NCBI RefSeq assembly: GCF_013393185.1
Contig: NZ_QJQX01000031.1
Span: forward strand, 1-64,000
Source: Sphingobium lactosutens
GTDB taxonomy: Bacteria; Pseudomonadota; Alphaproteobacteria; Sphingomonadales; Sphingomonadaceae
Direction: 5' to 3'
DNA length: 64,000 nucleotides
Positions 34,541 to 44,664 of the stretch are shown here, piece by piece; positions within the stretch are counted from its first letter, which is position 1, and the number at the start of each line of letters is the position of its first letter. The notes under the pieces are model-generated. The model was not told the origin of the DNA and did no database searches. It saw nothing but the letters and a program-made list of their open reading frames with translations. Both the position numbers and the translations under genes were made by a program.

Positions 34541-35539
34541 TCAGGCAGCGCGGAGCGTATCCTGTGGGGCGAGTATCACGGCGTTGCGGCCCCCACGCTT
34601 GGCATCGTAGAGCGCCGCGTCCGCCGCGGCGATCCAGGCATGGCTGTTGAGGCGGCCATGGCCGATCACGGCGACGCCGAAACTGGCGGTGACATGCAGC
34701 GGCGGCTGATGGGAAATTTCGAACCGTTCGACTGCGTCGCGCAGGCGATGGGCCACCACCATCGCCTCGCTTTCGGAGGTTTCGGGAAGCAACAGGCCGA
34801 ATTCTTCCCCGCCCAGTCGACCGAGCGAATCGCTGGGGCGCGACTGGCTGCGGCACAGAGCCGATACCGCCTCTATCACCCGGTCGCCGGCGCCATGGCC
34901 GTGGCTGTCGTTGACCCGCTTGAAATGGTCGATGTCGAGCATGATGAGCGCGGCGGGCCGCTTGTGGCGGATATAGAGGGCGATATGCTTGTCGACTTCG
35001 GCCACGAAGGCCCGGCGGGTCAGCGCACCGCTGAGGCCGTCGCGTTCGGCAAGCAGCCGCAATTCCATCTGTTCCACCACGATCGGGGCAAGGCCGCTCA
35101 ATATCGCCACCTGTTCCGGTCCGAAGTCGCGCAATCGGGTGTCCACGGCGCAGAGCGAGCCGATATTATAGCCGTCAGGCGTGCGCAGCGGGACGCCGGC
35201 ATAGCTGCGAATGCCGGGATCGCCCGTTACCAGTGGATTGTCGCGAAAGCGGGGATCGAGCTGCGCATCCGGCACCACCAGCGGCTCCGCCTGGCGGATC
35301 GCATGGTCGCAAAAGGCGACCTTGCGATCGGTTTCGGTGGCGTCGAGCCCGTCGAGCGACTTGAACCACTGGCGATCGGTGTCGATCAGCGATACGGCCG
35401 AAATCGGCACGCCGACCAGATTGCGCACGAGCGCGGTGATCTTGTCGAACGCGCCTTCGGCTGGCGTATCGAGAATATCATAGCGTTGCAGGGCCGCGAT
35501 GCGACCTGCTTCATCGGCGAGTTTTTCTTGCGGCGTCAT
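34541..35539 (-). CDS. GAF-GGDEF diguanylate cyclase
   Basis: 332 aa from the ATG at 35539. Residues 20-155 are a GAF domain (FDKITALVRNLVGVPISAVSL, FCDHAIRQ, IRSYAGVPLRTPDG, LCAVD). Residues 165-330 are GGDEF: LDIDHFKRVND and the active GGEEF at 243-247. An inhibitory I-site RPSD (234-237) lies five residues before it, so c-di-GMP product inhibition is expected. There is no EAL domain and no TM, so it is cytoplasmic. The GAF ligand is unknown. Confidence 0.93.
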   Translation of the reverse strand: MTPQEKLADEAGRIAALQRYDILDTPAEGAFDKITALVRNLVGVPISAVSLIDTDRQWFKSLDGLDATETDRKVAFCDHAIRQAEPLVVPDAQLDPRFRDNPLVTGDPGIRSYAGVPLRTPDGYNIGSLCAVDTRLRDFGPEQVAILSGLAPIVVEQMELRLLAERDGLSGALTRRAFVAEVDKHIALYIRHKRPAALIMLDIDHFKRVNDSHGHGAGDRVIEAVSALCRSQSRPSDSLGRLGGEEFGLLLPETSESEAMVVAHRLRDAVERFEISHQPPLHVTASFGVAVIGHGRLNSHAWIAAADAALYDAKRGGRNAVILAPQDTLRAA

Positions 35540-35690
35540 CTGTCCACCCGGTGCTTGAACCCGATATTGCCCCTTCGTCTGGACGAAGGCCGTGCGGAAC
35601 GGCCTGCCCCCCTTAGGACCGACCATGACGTCAGGCTGCGCCCCTGTGGGTGAAGAAAAGGTTAAGACAGCGGTGAACTGATCCCGTTTA

Positions 35691-35722
35691 GGACGGAGCC
35701 GATCCTCGATCCGGCTCCGTCC
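35691..35722 (-). terminator. Strong hairpin after hppA
   Basis: Perfect 11-bp arms GGACGGAGCCG (35691-35701) and CGGCTCCGTCC (35712-35722) with a 10-nt loop, 11 bp after the hppA stop. No T-run follows on the minus strand, so it may serve 3'-end stability as much as termination. Confidence 0.6.
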
Positions 35723-35732
35723 CCCTCATCCG

Positions 35733-37859
35733 TCAGGATGCGCCGTGCGCCAGCGCCGCAAGCAGCAGCAATGCGACGATGTTGGTGATCTTGATCATCG
35801 GATTGACCGCCGGACCGGCGGTATCCTTGTAGGGATCGCCGACCGTATCGCCGGTCACGGCCGCCTTGTGGGCTTCGCTGCCCTTGCCGCCATGATGGCC
35901 GTCCTCGATATATTTCTTGGCATTGTCCCAGGCGCCGCCGCCCGAGGTCATCGAAATGGCCACGAACAGTCCCGAGACGATGACGCCCAGCAGCAATGCG
36001 CCCAAGGCCGCAAAACCGTTGTCTACCCCGGCCACCGCCGCGATCGCGAAATAGACGATGATCGGCGCCAGCACCGGCAGCAGGCTGGGCACGATCATCT
36101 CCTTGATCGCGGCGCGGGTGACGAGGTCGACGGTGCGGGCATAGTTGGGACGCGACGTGCCCTCCATGATGCCCTTATTGGTGGCGAACTGGTCGCGGAC
36201 ATCCTTGACCACATCGCCCGCCGCCCTGCCGACGGCGGTCATCCCCATGGCGCCGAACAGATAGGGCAACAGCGCGCCCAGCAGCAAGCCGACGATGACA
36301 TAGGGGTTGGACAGGCTGAAATCGACCGGCGCGGTCAGGCCCAGCGCCGCATTGTAGAATTTCAGATCCTCCGTATAGGCGCCGAACAGGACCAGCGCGG
36401 CGAGGCCCGCCGATCCGATCGCATAGCCCTTCGTCACCGCCTTCGTCGTGTTGCCCACCGCGTCGAGCGCGTCGGTCTTCACCCGGACGCTGTCGTCGAG
36501 ATGGCTCATCTCCGCGATGCCGCCGGCATTGTCGGTGACGGGACCATAGGCGTCGAGCGCCACCACCATGCCGGCCAGCGCCAGCATCGCGGTCGCGGCG
36601 AAGGCAATGCCGATCAGCCCCGCCAGCTGGTGCGCGACGATGATGCCGATCACGATGACGAGGGTCGGCATCGCGGTCGATTCCAGACTGACCGCCAGCC
36701 CCTGAATGACGTTGGTGCCGTGGCCAGTCTCCGACGCCTTGGCGATGGAGCGGACTGGGCGATAATTGGTGCCGGTATAATATTCCGTAATGACCACCAG
36801 CAGGCCAGTGACGGCCAGCCCGACCATCATCGACCAGAAGAGCGCCATGCCGGTATAGCCCCCGATCCCGTCGAGATCGGCGCCGAACACCGCGTTCATG
36901 TCGCCCAGCACCCAGGTGCTGACGCCGTAGATGGCCGGGATGGACAGGATGGCGGTGGTCCAGAAGCCCTTATAGAGTGCGCCCATGATCGACTGGCTGG
37001 CGCCAAGGCGAACCATATAGGTGCCGATGATCGAGGTGATGATGCACACGCCGCCAACGATCAGCGGCAGGGCCATCAGCTTCATCAGGAAAGCGTTGTC
37101 GACGCCGCTCACCAGCAGGGCGGTCAGCACCATGGTCGCGCCGACGGTGACGACATAGGTTTCAAAGAGGTCGGCCGCCATGCCCGCACAGTCGCCGACA
37201 TTGTCGCCCACATTGTCGGCGATGACGGCGGGATTGCGGGGATCATCCTCCGGAATGCCGGCCTCGACCTTGCCCACCAGGTCCGCGCCGACGTCGGCCG
37301 CCTTGGTGAAGATGCCGCCGCCGAGCCGCGCGAAGATGGAGATGAGCGACGCGCCGAAGGCCAGCGCCACCAGGGAGTCGATCACCAGCCGGTCGTCGGG
37401 CGCATGGCCGGCCGGGCCGGTCAGATACCAGAAGAAGGTGCTGATCGCGAGCAGGGCAAGACCGGCCACCAGCATCCCGGTGATCGCGCCCGCGCGAAAG
37501 GCGACGGTAAGGCCGCTCTGGAGCGTGCCCCGGCAGGCTTCGGCGGTGCGGACATTGGCGCGCACGGAGATATTCATGCCGATGAAGCCCGCCGCCCCCG
37601 ACAGGATCGCACCGATCAGAAAGCCGACCGCAGAGGTGAGCCCGAGGAACAGCGCGACGATGACCGCGACGACGATCCCGACGATCGCGATGGTCGTATA
37701 TTGGCGGCCGAGATAGGCCTTCGCCCCTTCCTGGATCGCCCCCGCGATCGCCTGCATCGTGTCGTTGCCCGGCGATTGGCTAAGCACCTGACGACTGGTG
37801 AACAACCCATAGAGTATGGCCAGCAGGCCGCACCCTATGGCGATATAGACTATCTCCAT
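35733..37859 (-). CDS. hppA: K+-independent H+-translocating pyrophosphatase
   Basis: 708 aa from the ATG at 37859. About 16 TM segments. Catalytic motifs: [11 protein letters not shown], then [30 protein letters not shown] (split by loops in the fold). [10 protein letters not shown] carries the Lys that marks the K+-independent, H+-pumping class, where K+-dependent enzymes have Ala. It pumps protons into the periplasm using PPi. It is the gene after thiL on the same strand but 240 bp apart. Confidence 0.96.
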   Translation of the reverse strand: MEIVYIAIGCGLLAILYGLFTSRQVLSQSPGNDTMQAIAGAIQEGAKAYLGRQYTTIAIVGIVVAVIVALFLGLTSAVGFLIGAILSGAAGFIGMNISVRANVRTAEACRGTLQSGLTVAFRAGAITGMLVAGLALLAISTFFWYLTGPAGHAPDDRLVIDSLVALAFGASLISIFARLGGGIFTKAADVGADLVGKVEAGIPEDDPRNPAVIADNVGDNVGDCAGMAADLFETYVVTVGATMVLTALLVSGVDNAFLMKLMALPLIVGGVCIITSIIGTYMVRLGASQSIMGALYKGFWTTAILSIPAIYGVSTWVLGDMNAVFGADLDGIGGYTGMALFWSMMVGLAVTGLLVVITEYYTGTNYRPVRSIAKASETGHGTNVIQGLAVSLESTAMPTLVIVIGIIVAHQLAGLIGIAFAATAMLALAGMVVALDAYGPVTDNAGGIAEMSHLDDSVRVKTDALDAVGNTTKAVTKGYAIGSAGLAALVLFGAYTEDLKFYNAALGLTAPVDFSLSNPYVIVGLLLGALLPYLFGAMGMTAVGRAAGDVVKDVRDQFATNKGIMEGTSRPNYARTVDLVTRAAIKEMIVPSLLPVLAPIIVYFAIAAVAGVDNGFAALGALLLGVIVSGLFVAISMTSGGGAWDNAKKYIEDGHHGGKGSEAHKAAVTGDTVGDPYKDTAGPAVNPMIKITNIVALLLLAALAHGAS

Positions 37860-38099
37860 GCTTGTTCCTCTCCCCCTGTTGTTGCTGTCATCGGCCGCTC
37901 CGCAGGGAATGACGGGCAGACGAAGGGCAAGTTTCGGGCGCGCGGGGGCGGACGGCCGGAAGCAGGGTTCCGGCATCGGGCACCGCGTCAATCAGCAACG
38001 GGGCGGCACGCATGCAAACGCTCCAACCGGCTGAGAATAGGGTGGAAGAAAGCTACAGGCCCGACGGCGCGCGTCAAGCCGCCTGGGCGACAATCTGGA

Positions 38100-39011
38100 T
38101 CAATGCTCCCAGCCGAGCCGGTCAGGCAAGGGAATGACCGCGCCGTCGATCATCAGGGTGAGGCCGGTCCCTTCTGCGACATGGCCGACAGGAACGGCGC
38201 GGACCGGGGACCTCACGCCACGTGGCAGCGCGAAGAGCAGTTCATAATCGTCGCCGGCGCGGGCGGCGGCGATCTGAACCGCCGTGCCGCCGCCACGCAC
38301 CTTTTCGAGCGCGGGGGACAGCGGGATATGGTCGATGGTGATGGCGACGCCGCTCGCCTGCGCCATGCGGGACGCATCGATCAGCAGGCCATCGGAGATA
38401 TCCATCATCGCCGTCGCGACGGGCGCGAGCAGCGCGCCTTCGGCCAGGCGCGGGCGCGGGCGGCGATAGGCTTCGACCAGCGGGCCGGATGCGGACGGAT
38501 CGGCGCCGGCGAGGTGAAGGCCCACGCCCGCGTCGCCGACCGGGCCGGTGACATAGAGCAGATCGCCAGCCTGTGCGCCTGTACGCGTAGGCACCGGGCC
38601 GGTCGCTTCGCCGATGGCGGTCAGGCTGTAACTGCGCGCCGAACCGGCGGGCATCTTCACCGTGTCGCCGCCCAGCAGCGGCATGGCGTGCCGATCGAGC
38701 GCCTCGCCAAGACCGGCGATAAAGGCTTCGTCCCAGGCTTCGTCGCCCGACAGCGCATAGTTGAGCAGGCAGCCGACCGGCCGCGCGCCCTTCGCCGCAA
38801 GGTCGGACAGATTCACCGCCGCCAGCTTCCAGCCGATATCGGCCGGGGGATCGGTGGGGAGGTAATGGACCCCCTCCACCATCGTGTCGCTGGTGAGGAT
38901 CAGGCGGCTGGCGCCGATGGGGAGGATCGCGACATCGTCCACCAGCCCCTGCGCCGCCGGATCATGGGCGAGCAGGCGCAGCAGGGTCAGGAAGCGGGAT
39001 TCGGCGGACAT
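38100..39011 (-). CDS. thiL: Thiamine-monophosphate kinase
   Basis: 303 aa from the ATG at 39011. DDVAILPIG is the N-terminal Mg/ATP motif, VNLSDLAAKGARPVGCL the classic ThiL/PurM block, LLGGDTVKMP and DISDGLLIDASRMA the later ones. It phosphorylates TMP to TPP. It is the last gene of hisG-hisD-nusB-thiL; nusB and thiL are separated by a REP-like element. Confidence 0.94.
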   Translation of the reverse strand: MSAESRFLTLLRLLAHDPAAQGLVDDVAILPIGASRLILTSDTMVEGVHYLPTDPPADIGWKLAAVNLSDLAAKGARPVGCLLNYALSGDEAWDEAFIAGLGEALDRHAMPLLGGDTVKMPAGSARSYSLTAIGEATGPVPTRTGAQAGDLLYVTGPVGDAGVGLHLAGADPSASGPLVEAYRRPRPRLAEGALLAPVATAMMDISDGLLIDASRMAQASGVAITIDHIPLSPALEKVRGGGTAVQIAAARAGDDYELLFALPRGVRSPVRAVPVGHVAEGTGLTLMIDGAVIPLPDRLGWEH

Positions 39012-39020
39012 AAGAATAAC

Positions 39021-39118
39021 CGTCATGCTGAACTTGATTCAGCATCCATGAGCACAAGCGCTGCATGGCTGCGCAAGCGTAGAGCCAATGGACCCTGAAA
39101 CAAGTTCAGGGTGACGAT
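39021..39118. repeat. REP-like intergenic repeat (type A, two hairpins)
   Basis: Hairpin ATGCTGAA/TTCAGCAT (39024-39045) and hairpin CCCTGAA/TTCAGGG (39093-39111) face each other across about 47 bp. The overall pattern (GTCATGCTGAA at one end, TTCAGGGTGACG at the other) is a palindromic intergenic element of the kind common in sphingomonads. Confidence 0.65.
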
Positions 39119-39124
39119 ATGGCC

Positions 39125-39574
39125 TTACTTCCGCACATCCTTCGACACGCCGTCGAGCAAACCGTTGACGAAGCCCGCCTCACGCTTGTCGTAGAAGGCG
39201 TGGGCGACGTCGACATATTCGCTGATGACCGTGCCAGTGCCGACATCGAGGCGGGCGAGCAATTCATAGGTGCCGGCGCGCAAGATCTGGCGCATCGGCT
39301 TGTCGAGGCGGTCGAGGCTCCAGCCGCTCGACAGGCGCGCGGCGATCAGGCCGTCAATCTCGTCGCGGCGACGGTCGACGCCCTGCACGATATCGTCGAA
39401 GAACGGCTCTTCCGCCTGCGCGTAAGTGACATCCTCGATCGTGGCGCCAAGGCGGTGCTGATGGAATTCGTGCAGCAGGATATGGACGGGCGTACCCTCC
39501 ATTTCGAGCTGGTAGAGCGCCTGAACCGCGGCGAGGCGCGCGGCGGAGCGGGATTTGGAGCGATCGTTCATCAT
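39125..39574 (-). CDS. nusB: Transcription antitermination factor NusB
   Basis: 149 aa (ATG at 39574 or 39571). The all-helical NusB pattern is clear: SRSAARLAAVQALYQLEMEG, FFDDIVQGV, RLDKPMRQILRAGTYELLAR, VISEYVDVAHAFYDKREAGFVNGLLD. It joins NusE/S10 and boxA RNA in rRNA antitermination. It lies between hisD and thiL. Confidence 0.96.
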   Translation of the reverse strand: MMNDRSKSRSAARLAAVQALYQLEMEGTPVHILLHEFHQHRLGATIEDVTYAQAEEPFFDDIVQGVDRRRDEIDGLIAARLSSGWSLDRLDKPMRQILRAGTYELLARLDVGTGTVISEYVDVAHAFYDKREAGFVNGLLDGVSKDVRK

Positions 39575-39586
39575 AATGTCCCTACT

Positions 39587-39652
39587 CCGTTCGGTTCGAG
39601 CTTGTCGAGAAGCGCTGCGCGCGGGCTTTTCGACAGCGCTCGAAGCGAACGG
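39587..39652. repeat. REP-like intergenic repeat (type B, long hairpin)
   Basis: Arms CCGTTCG (39587-39593) and CGAACGG (39646-39652) enclose further pairing blocks TTCGAGC/GCTCGAA and TGTCGA/TCGACA. It lies between hisD and nusB. TTTTTA follows on the plus strand only, so it is not a terminator for these minus-strand genes. Confidence 0.6.
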
Positions 39653-39656
39653 GTTT

Positions 39657-40946
39657 TTATTTCAATCGGAGCGCCACCGAGGCGGCGTGCGCGGGCAGCC
39701 CTTCCGCCTGCGCCAGCGCGACGGCGGCGGGGCCGATCGCGCCGATCGCTTGCGGCGTCAGGCTGAGGAAGCTGGTGCGCTTCATGAAGTCGAGCACAGA
39801 CAGGCCCGACGAGAAGCGGGCGCGGCGGCCAGTGGGCAGGACGTGGTTCGGCCCGGCGACATAATCGCCGACCGCTTCGGGCGTCATCCGGCCAAGGAAG
39901 ACCGACCCCGCATGGCGGACCTGCGCGAAATAGCGGTCGGGATCGTCCACCGCCAGTTCCAGATGCTCGGCGGCAAGGCGATCGACCAGCGGCATGGCTT
40001 CGTCCAGGTCGCGGACCAGGATGATCGCGCCATTGGCCTCCCAGCTTGCGGTCGCAACACCCCTCGTCGTCAGCTTGGGAAGCTGCTGCTGAACCGCATC
40101 GGCGACCGCATCGGCAAAGGCCGCGTCGTCGGTGAAAAGGATCGACTGGCTGGTCGGATCATGTTCCGACTGGCTGAGCAGGTCGGCGGCGGTCCATTCC
40201 GGGTCGTTCTTGCCGTCCGCAACGACCACGATCTCGGATGGGCCGGCGACCATGTCGATGCCGACCACGCCGTAGAGCTGGCGCTTGGCTTCGGCGACCC
40301 AGGCGTTGCCGGGGCCGGTGATCACGTCGACGGGCCTGATCCGGTCGGTGCCATAGGCGAGCGCGGCGACAGCCTGCGCCCCGCCGACGCGCCAGATTTC
40401 CTCGATCCCGGCGATCTGCGCGGCGGCGAGGACCAGCGGATTGATCTCGCCATTGGGGGTCGGCGTCACCATGGCGATACGCTCTACGCCCGCGACCTTG
40501 GCGGGGATCACGTTCATCAGCAGCGAACTGGGATAGGCGGCGCGCCCGCCCGGCACATAGAGACCGGCGGCGTCGACCGCGTTCCAGCGCGCGCCGAGAC
40601 GGACGCCCGCGCTGTCCACGCCGTCGCTGTCCTGCGGCTTCTGCTTTTCATGATAGGCGGTGATGCGCGCGGCGGCGAGTTCGAGCGCGTCGCGCAATTC
40701 TGTCGAGATGCCGTCGAGCGCCGCGCGGGTTTCCGCCGGGGTGACGGCCCAGCCGCTGACGTTCAGGTCATGGCGGTCGAAACGCTGGGTGTAATCGGCG
40801 AGCGCCGTATCGCCTTCGGCGCGGACACGCTTCAGGATCGCGGTCACGTCGCGCGAGACATCCTCGTCCGCCTCGCGGCGGGCATCGACCAGCGCGGTAA
40901 AGGCGGACGCGAAATCGGCGTCGGTGGTGGAGAGCTTAAGCGGCAT
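39657..40946 (-). CDS. hisD: Histidinol dehydrogenase
   Basis: 429 aa. Motifs: [49 protein letters not shown] and [14 protein letters not shown]. It oxidises histidinol to histidine in two NAD-dependent steps using zinc. The start overlaps the hisG stop by 11 bp, so the genes are coupled. Confidence 0.96.
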   Translation of the reverse strand: MPLKLSTTDADFASAFTALVDARREADEDVSRDVTAILKRVRAEGDTALADYTQRFDRHDLNVSGWAVTPAETRAALDGISTELRDALELAAARITAYHEKQKPQDSDGVDSAGVRLGARWNAVDAAGLYVPGGRAAYPSSLLMNVIPAKVAGVERIAMVTPTPNGEINPLVLAAAQIAGIEEIWRVGGAQAVAALAYGTDRIRPVDVITGPGNAWVAEAKRQLYGVVGIDMVAGPSEIVVVADGKNDPEWTAADLLSQSEHDPTSQSILFTDDAAFADAVADAVQQQLPKLTTRGVATASWEANGAIILVRDLDEAMPLVDRLAAEHLELAVDDPDRYFAQVRHAGSVFLGRMTPEAVGDYVAGPNHVLPTGRRARFSSGLSVLDFMKRTSFLSLTPQAIGAIGPAAVALAQAEGLPAHAASVALRLK

Positions 40947-41598
40947 CCTTCACCCCCACGGCGGCGCGGAACGCCTCGACCAGCGGCGACAATTCGGCCG
41001 AGCGCATCTTGTAGGCGGCGCGGTTGACGATCAGGCGCGCGCTGATCTGCATGATGATATCGGTTTCGACGAGGCCGTTGGCCTTGAGCGTCGCGCCCGA
41101 CGAGACGAGATCGACGATCCGGCGCGACAGGCCGAGCGAGGGGGCGAGTTCCATCGCGCCATTCAGCTTCACGCATTCGGCCTGAAGCCCGCGCCTTTCA
41201 TAATAGCGGCGGGTGAGGTGCGGATATTTGGTCGCGACGCGGACATGGCTCATCGCGGCCTGATCCTCGTCGGCGGCATCGACCGGTTCGGCGACCGACA
41301 GGCGGCAATGGCCGATGTCGAGATCGACCGGCGCGTAGAGTTCGGAATAGTTGAACTCCTCGACTACGTCCGAGCCGACGATGCCGATCTGCGCCGCGCC
41401 GTGGGCGACGAAGGTGGCGACGTCGAACGCGCGCACGCGGATGATCGACACGTCGGGCCGATTGGTGGCGAAACGCAGCGCGCGGCTCTTCTTGTCATGA
41501 AACTCCGCCTCCGGCTCGATACCGGCTTTGGCGAGCAGGGGCAGCGCTTCATCGAGGATGCGGCCCTTGGGGATGGCGAAGGTGAGCGAACGAGTCAT
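40936..41598 (-). CDS. hisG: ATP phosphoribosyltransferase, short form
   Basis: 220 aa, the HisG-S length, which lacks the C-terminal regulatory domain and needs HisZ. Motifs: [43 protein letters not shown] and [14 protein letters not shown]. It starts histidine synthesis from ATP and PRPP. First gene of the hisG-hisD-nusB-thiL run. hisZ is not in this window. Confidence 0.94.
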   Translation of the reverse strand: MTRSLTFAIPKGRILDEALPLLAKAGIEPEAEFHDKKSRALRFATNRPDVSIIRVRAFDVATFVAHGAAQIGIVGSDVVEEFNYSELYAPVDLDIGHCRLSVAEPVDAADEDQAAMSHVRVATKYPHLTRRYYERRGLQAECVKLNGAMELAPSLGLSRRIVDLVSSGATLKANGLVETDIIMQISARLIVNRAAYKMRSAELSPLVEAFRAAVGVKDAA

Positions 41599-41648
41599 GA
41601 CGCGCGCGCCTTACGCGCGGGGGCGTAAAAGGGCAAGGTTTGGGGAAT

Positions 41649-41942
41649 TCAGCGTCGTGCCATCCATTTGCCGATGGCGATAAGGAGCATTGCGGGTATT
41701 GCGCCAATAATACATCCCCCCACGACCCACAGGGCCAATATAAGTAACATAATGGCGGACATGCCTATTTCTGTTGCTGAATTGGTCCACCATGGCTGAA
41801 TCAAGAGCAAGCCAAGGATGTAGGAAATGGCAAAGGCAAGTCGAAACACGCTGCCGCGCCAACGAACAATCTCTGCGCTAACCAAGGCGACAGCCATGAT
41901 GACAGCGCTGAGCGGAATAACGAGAAAACCGGAAAAATCCAT
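41649..41942 (-). CDS. Small multi-pass membrane protein, unknown
   Basis: About 97 aa with three TM helices: FLVIPLSAVIMAVALVSAEI, VFRLAFAISYILGLLLI and MSAIMLLILALWVVGGCIIG, plus a further hydrophobic end. ATG at 41942 is chosen; a TTG three codons upstream is possible. The composition is less GC-rich than the neighbours, which hints at acquisition. No family is recognised. Confidence 0.55.
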   Translation of the reverse strand: MDFSGFLVIPLSAVIMAVALVSAEIVRWRGSVFRLAFAISYILGLLLIQPWWTNSATEIGMSAIMLLILALWVVGGCIIGAIPAMLLIAIGKWMARR

Positions 41943-41988
41943 GCCTCTCAATAGCTCAATAAGTTCCGGTGTGCCATCTTTCAGGCCG

Positions 41989-42066
41989 TCATCCCGGCGA
42001 AGGCCGGGATCCTGCCTCTAGCGTTGCATCCAAAGAACAGTGGGATGCCAGCCTTCGCTGGCATGA
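41989..42066. repeat. REP-like intergenic repeat (type C, two hairpins)
   Basis: Hairpin ATCCCGGC-GAAG-GCCGGGAT (41991-42010) and hairpin ATGCCAGC-CTTC-GCTGGCAT (42045-42064), both with 8-bp perfect stems and 4-nt loops, flank a 34-bp spacer. It lies just after the mnmA stop. Confidence 0.65.
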
Positions 42067-42082
42067 CGGAGAGGAAGGGTAG

Positions 42083-43189
42083 TTACGCCGCCTCCGCCAT
42101 CGCGGCTTGCGTCTGCGCGATCCAGCCGCCGCCCAGCACGCGGTCGCCGGCGTAGAGGACCGCGGCCTGCCCCGGCGCAACGCCATATTCCGGCGCGTCG
42201 AAGAGCAGGCGGTCGCCATCCAGCCGCGCGGGGACGGGCTTGGCCATCGACCGCACCTTGGCGGTCAGCGGGCCGGCAAAGTCGCCGCCCAGCCAGTTGA
42301 TGTCGGAAAGGCGCGCGCCCGATACGGCGAGCGCCGCCTTCGGCCCCACGATCACGCGGCGGCCTTCGGCGTCCAGCCGCACGACATAGAGCGGATCGGG
42401 CTGGCCGCCGATCTCCAGTCCCTTGCGCTGGCCGACGGTGTAGTGGATCATCCCCTTGTGCCGACCGAGCGTCCGGCCGTCGATATGGACGATATCGCCG
42501 CCCTCGTCCGCATCGGGGCGCAGTTTGCGCACGATCTTCGCATAATCGCCATCGGGCACGAAGCAGATATCCTGACTGTCGGGCTTCAAGGCCACCGACA
42601 GGCCGAGTTCGGCGGCGATCTCGCGCACCTGCGGCTTGGGCAGGCCACCCAGCGGGAAGCGCAGATAGTCGAGCTGCGCCTGAGTCGTGGCGAACAAGAA
42701 ATAGCTCTGGTCGCGGGCCGGGTCGGCGGCGCGGTACAGCTCCGCGCCCTGCGGCCCCTCCACGCGCTGGACATAATGGCCGGTGGCGAGGCAGTCGGCG
42801 CCCAGATCCCGCGCGATCTGGAACAGGTCGGTGAACTTCACGCCCATATTGCACTTCACACAGGGGATGGGGGTGCGGCCGGCCATATATTCGTCGGCAA
42901 AGTCGGCGATTACCGAATCGCGGAAGGCGGTTTCATAATCAAAGACATAGTGCGCGATGCCGATACGGTCGGCGACCGCGCGCGCGTCGCGTATGTCCTG
43001 CCCGGCGCAGCAGCTGCCGGTGCGGCCGACGGCGGCGCCATGGTCGTATAGCTGTAGCGTGACGCCGATGACTTCGGCGCCGGTCTTCGCGGCGAGCGCG
43101 GCGACGACGCTGCTGTCCACGCCGCCCGACATGGCGACGACGATGCGCCGCTCCTTGAGCGGCTGAGGAAGCTGGAACTGGGGCTGCAT
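42083..43189 (-). CDS. mnmA: tRNA 2-thiouridylase MnmA
   Basis: 368 aa from the ATG at 43189. PP-loop [15 protein letters not shown], catalytic Cys in [12 protein letters not shown] and the second in [13 protein letters not shown]. The family block [14 protein letters not shown] follows. It thiolates U34 of tRNA Lys/Glu/Gln. Monocistronic, divergent from the gene at 43342. Confidence 0.96.
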   Translation of the reverse strand: MQPQFQLPQPLKERRIVVAMSGGVDSSVVAALAAKTGAEVIGVTLQLYDHGAAVGRTGSCCAGQDIRDARAVADRIGIAHYVFDYETAFRDSVIADFADEYMAGRTPIPCVKCNMGVKFTDLFQIARDLGADCLATGHYVQRVEGPQGAELYRAADPARDQSYFLFATTQAQLDYLRFPLGGLPKPQVREIAAELGLSVALKPDSQDICFVPDGDYAKIVRKLRPDADEGGDIVHIDGRTLGRHKGMIHYTVGQRKGLEIGGQPDPLYVVRLDAEGRRVIVGPKAALAVSGARLSDINWLGGDFAGPLTAKVRSMAKPVPARLDGDRLLFDAPEYGVAPGQAAVLYAGDRVLGGGWIAQTQAAMAEAA

Positions 43190-43341
43190 GGGCGCGCATA
43201 TAGTGCAGCGGCGGCCCAATCGCAAAAGTTAACGAATTATGACGCCCAAAGCGCGTTTTGGCGACCGGATAGGCCAAACCAAGCGACAAAGCGTTGACCG
43301 GATTTACCGACGGTTATCCATTCCATCCTAAAAGACTGTCC

Positions 43342-43641
43342 ATGGACTTGAGTTTCCTCCGGGCCGGCGGGCTGACCCCCGCCAGCGCCAAGGTTCCAGG
43401 CTGGCCACGCGCGCCGGTCTGGCCGTTCCTGAAGGCCGCGACCGCGGCTGCCCAGGCGGCCAGCCCGACAGCGAAGGCGGTCGCGGGCGTCCTGCGGGGG
43501 CAGGATGGGGACGACGACTGGATCCAGGAGCTGGCCGATATTTTCGCGCCACGTTCCGACGGCACGATCGAGGCCGTTCGGCTTGCGGGCAGCTTCAATC
43601 CGCTGATCGCGAACCGTCTCGCCGGGGGGCAAGGAAGATGA
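43342..43641 (+). CDS. Small protein upstream of sciP, unknown
   Basis: 99 aa from the ATG at 43342 (the frame is open to 43294, which has no better start). The chain is Ala/Pro-rich at first (LTPASAKVPGWPRAPVW) and then DDDWIQELADIFAPRSDGTIEAVRLAGSFN. Its position 104 bp before sciP on the same strand suggests joint expression. I do not recognise a domain. Confidence 0.5.
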   Translation: MDLSFLRAGGLTPASAKVPGWPRAPVWPFLKAATAAAQAASPTAKAVAGVLRGQDGDDDWIQELADIFAPRSDGTIEAVRLAGSFNPLIANRLAGGQGR

Positions 43642-43745
43642 AGGCAGTGTTTACCGTGGCGCTTTAGCCGATGTTCAGGCCTCGGGAAGAAAAAGGGTGT
43701 CACTGCTGAATTCGGCAACGCCAGTGCCGCAAATTGAGGGTAAGA

Positions 43746-44045
43746 ATGATCGAGAACCAGAAAATCAGGCCCGCCCAGGTCGTCGGCCCGCTTGGTGAGC
43801 CCCTGACCCTGGACAGCTTGCCGCCCCGTGACACGACCCGCTGGGTCGTGCGGCGCAAGGCGGAAGTCGTGGCCGCGGTCAACGGCGGATTGCTGTCCGT
43901 CGATGAAGCCTGCGCGCGCTATAATCTTACGCTGGAGGAATTTGCCGGCTGGCAGCGGGCGGTCGACCGATCCGGCATGCATGGCCTTCGGGTAACGCGC
44001 ATCCAATATTATAAGTCCCTGTACGAGCGTCAGCAGAAATACTGA
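43746..44045 (+). CDS. sciP: SciP-like CtrA inhibitor (DUF1153)
   Basis: 99 aa from the ATG at 43746 with GAGGGTAAG upstream. The family block is LPPRDTTRWVVRRKAEVVAAVNGGLLSVDEACARY, a helix-turn-helix region, followed by LTLEEFAGWQRAVDRSGMHGLR. In Caulobacter SciP binds CtrA and blocks its target promoters in G1. A terminator follows. Confidence 0.92.
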   Translation: MIENQKIRPAQVVGPLGEPLTLDSLPPRDTTRWVVRRKAEVVAAVNGGLLSVDEACARYNLTLEEFAGWQRAVDRSGMHGLRVTRIQYYKSLYERQQKY

Positions 44046-44070
44046 CGCCCAGGTAAGAGGATGCCGCTGA

Positions 44071-44105
44071 AAAAGGGCTGCCCGATGGTTCGGGCGGCCC
44101 TTTTT
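44071..44105 (+). terminator. Rho-independent terminator of sciP
   Basis: Stem AAAGGGCTGCCCGA / TCGGGCGGCCCTTT with one G-T pair, 3-nt loop, then TTTTT, 25 bp after the sciP stop on the plus strand. Confidence 0.85.
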
Positions 44106-44255
44106 CGTGCGCGCAGCAGGCCCGCGATTGCCGTGCAACCGTGCAAGGGCGCGATGGTTTCCCAACCGGAATCATTTTTTGATCCATGGAACGCGATGCG
44201 CGCTTCTCCGTTGAACAGGCACACAACCCGCAAGGGCGTGGTCAAGGAGAGTAGC

Positions 44256-44510
44256 ATGGGCATCATCTTGTGGCTTATCGTCGGCGGCATTATCGGCTGG
44301 CTTGCCAGCATGGTCATGCGGACCGATGCGCAGCAGGGCATCCTGCTCAATATTGTCGTCGGCATCGTCGGCGCCTTCATCGGCGGCCTGATCTTCAGCG
44401 GCGGTTCCATCAATGAAGGTCTGACGCTCTACAGCTTCCTGGTGTCGCTGGTGGGCGCCATCATCCTGCTGGCGATCGTCAATCTGGTCCGGCGTGGATC
44501 GGTTCGCTAA
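44256..44510 (+). CDS. GlsB/YeaQ/YmgE family stress membrane protein
   Basis: 84 aa from the ATG at 44256 with AAGGAGAG upstream. Three TM segments: ILWLIVGGIIGWLASMVM, GILLNIVVGIVGAFIGGLIF and LTLYSFLVSLVGAIILLAIV. The GG.IGWLAS and VGIVGAFIGG motifs define the family. A second member lies at 44665 in the opposite direction. Usually stress induced, function unknown. Confidence 0.93.
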   Translation: MGIILWLIVGGIIGWLASMVMRTDAQQGILLNIVVGIVGAFIGGLIFSGGSINEGLTLYSFLVSLVGAIILLAIVNLVRRGSVR

Positions 44511-44570
44511 AACATTTTGAAGCAGGCTGGAACAGTCGACAGCTCGCAATATGCGGTAGTCAAAAGACAA

Positions 44571-44603
44571 TTAGAGCCGTGGACGATTCGTTCACGGCTC
44601 TAA
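44571..44603. other. 11-bp inverted repeat between two GlsB genes
   Basis: Perfect arms TTAGAGCCGTG (44571-44581) and CACGGCTCTAA (44593-44603) with an 11-bp spacer. No T-run follows. It lies between two convergent GlsB-like genes and before a terminator. Confidence 0.55.
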
Positions 44604-44623
44604 CGATCGGGACATTCCATCGC

Positions 44624-44655
44624 AAAGGCCGCGCCCGCAAGGCGCGGCCCTTTTT
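44624..44655. terminator. Bidirectional terminator between the GlsB genes
   Basis: Perfect stem GGCCGCGCC/GGCGCGGCC (44627-44635 and 44641-44649) with a 5-nt loop. CTTTTT follows on the plus strand and CTTT on the minus strand, so it can serve both convergent genes. Confidence 0.8.
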
Positions 44656-44664
44656 CCTGCCCGC

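Noticed and set aside
35745..39098. 1117-aa open frame on the plus strand
   Set aside because: It lies antisense to hppA and thiL and crosses a REP-like element. The product is His/Arg/Asp-rich with no domain, a shadow of high-GC codons.
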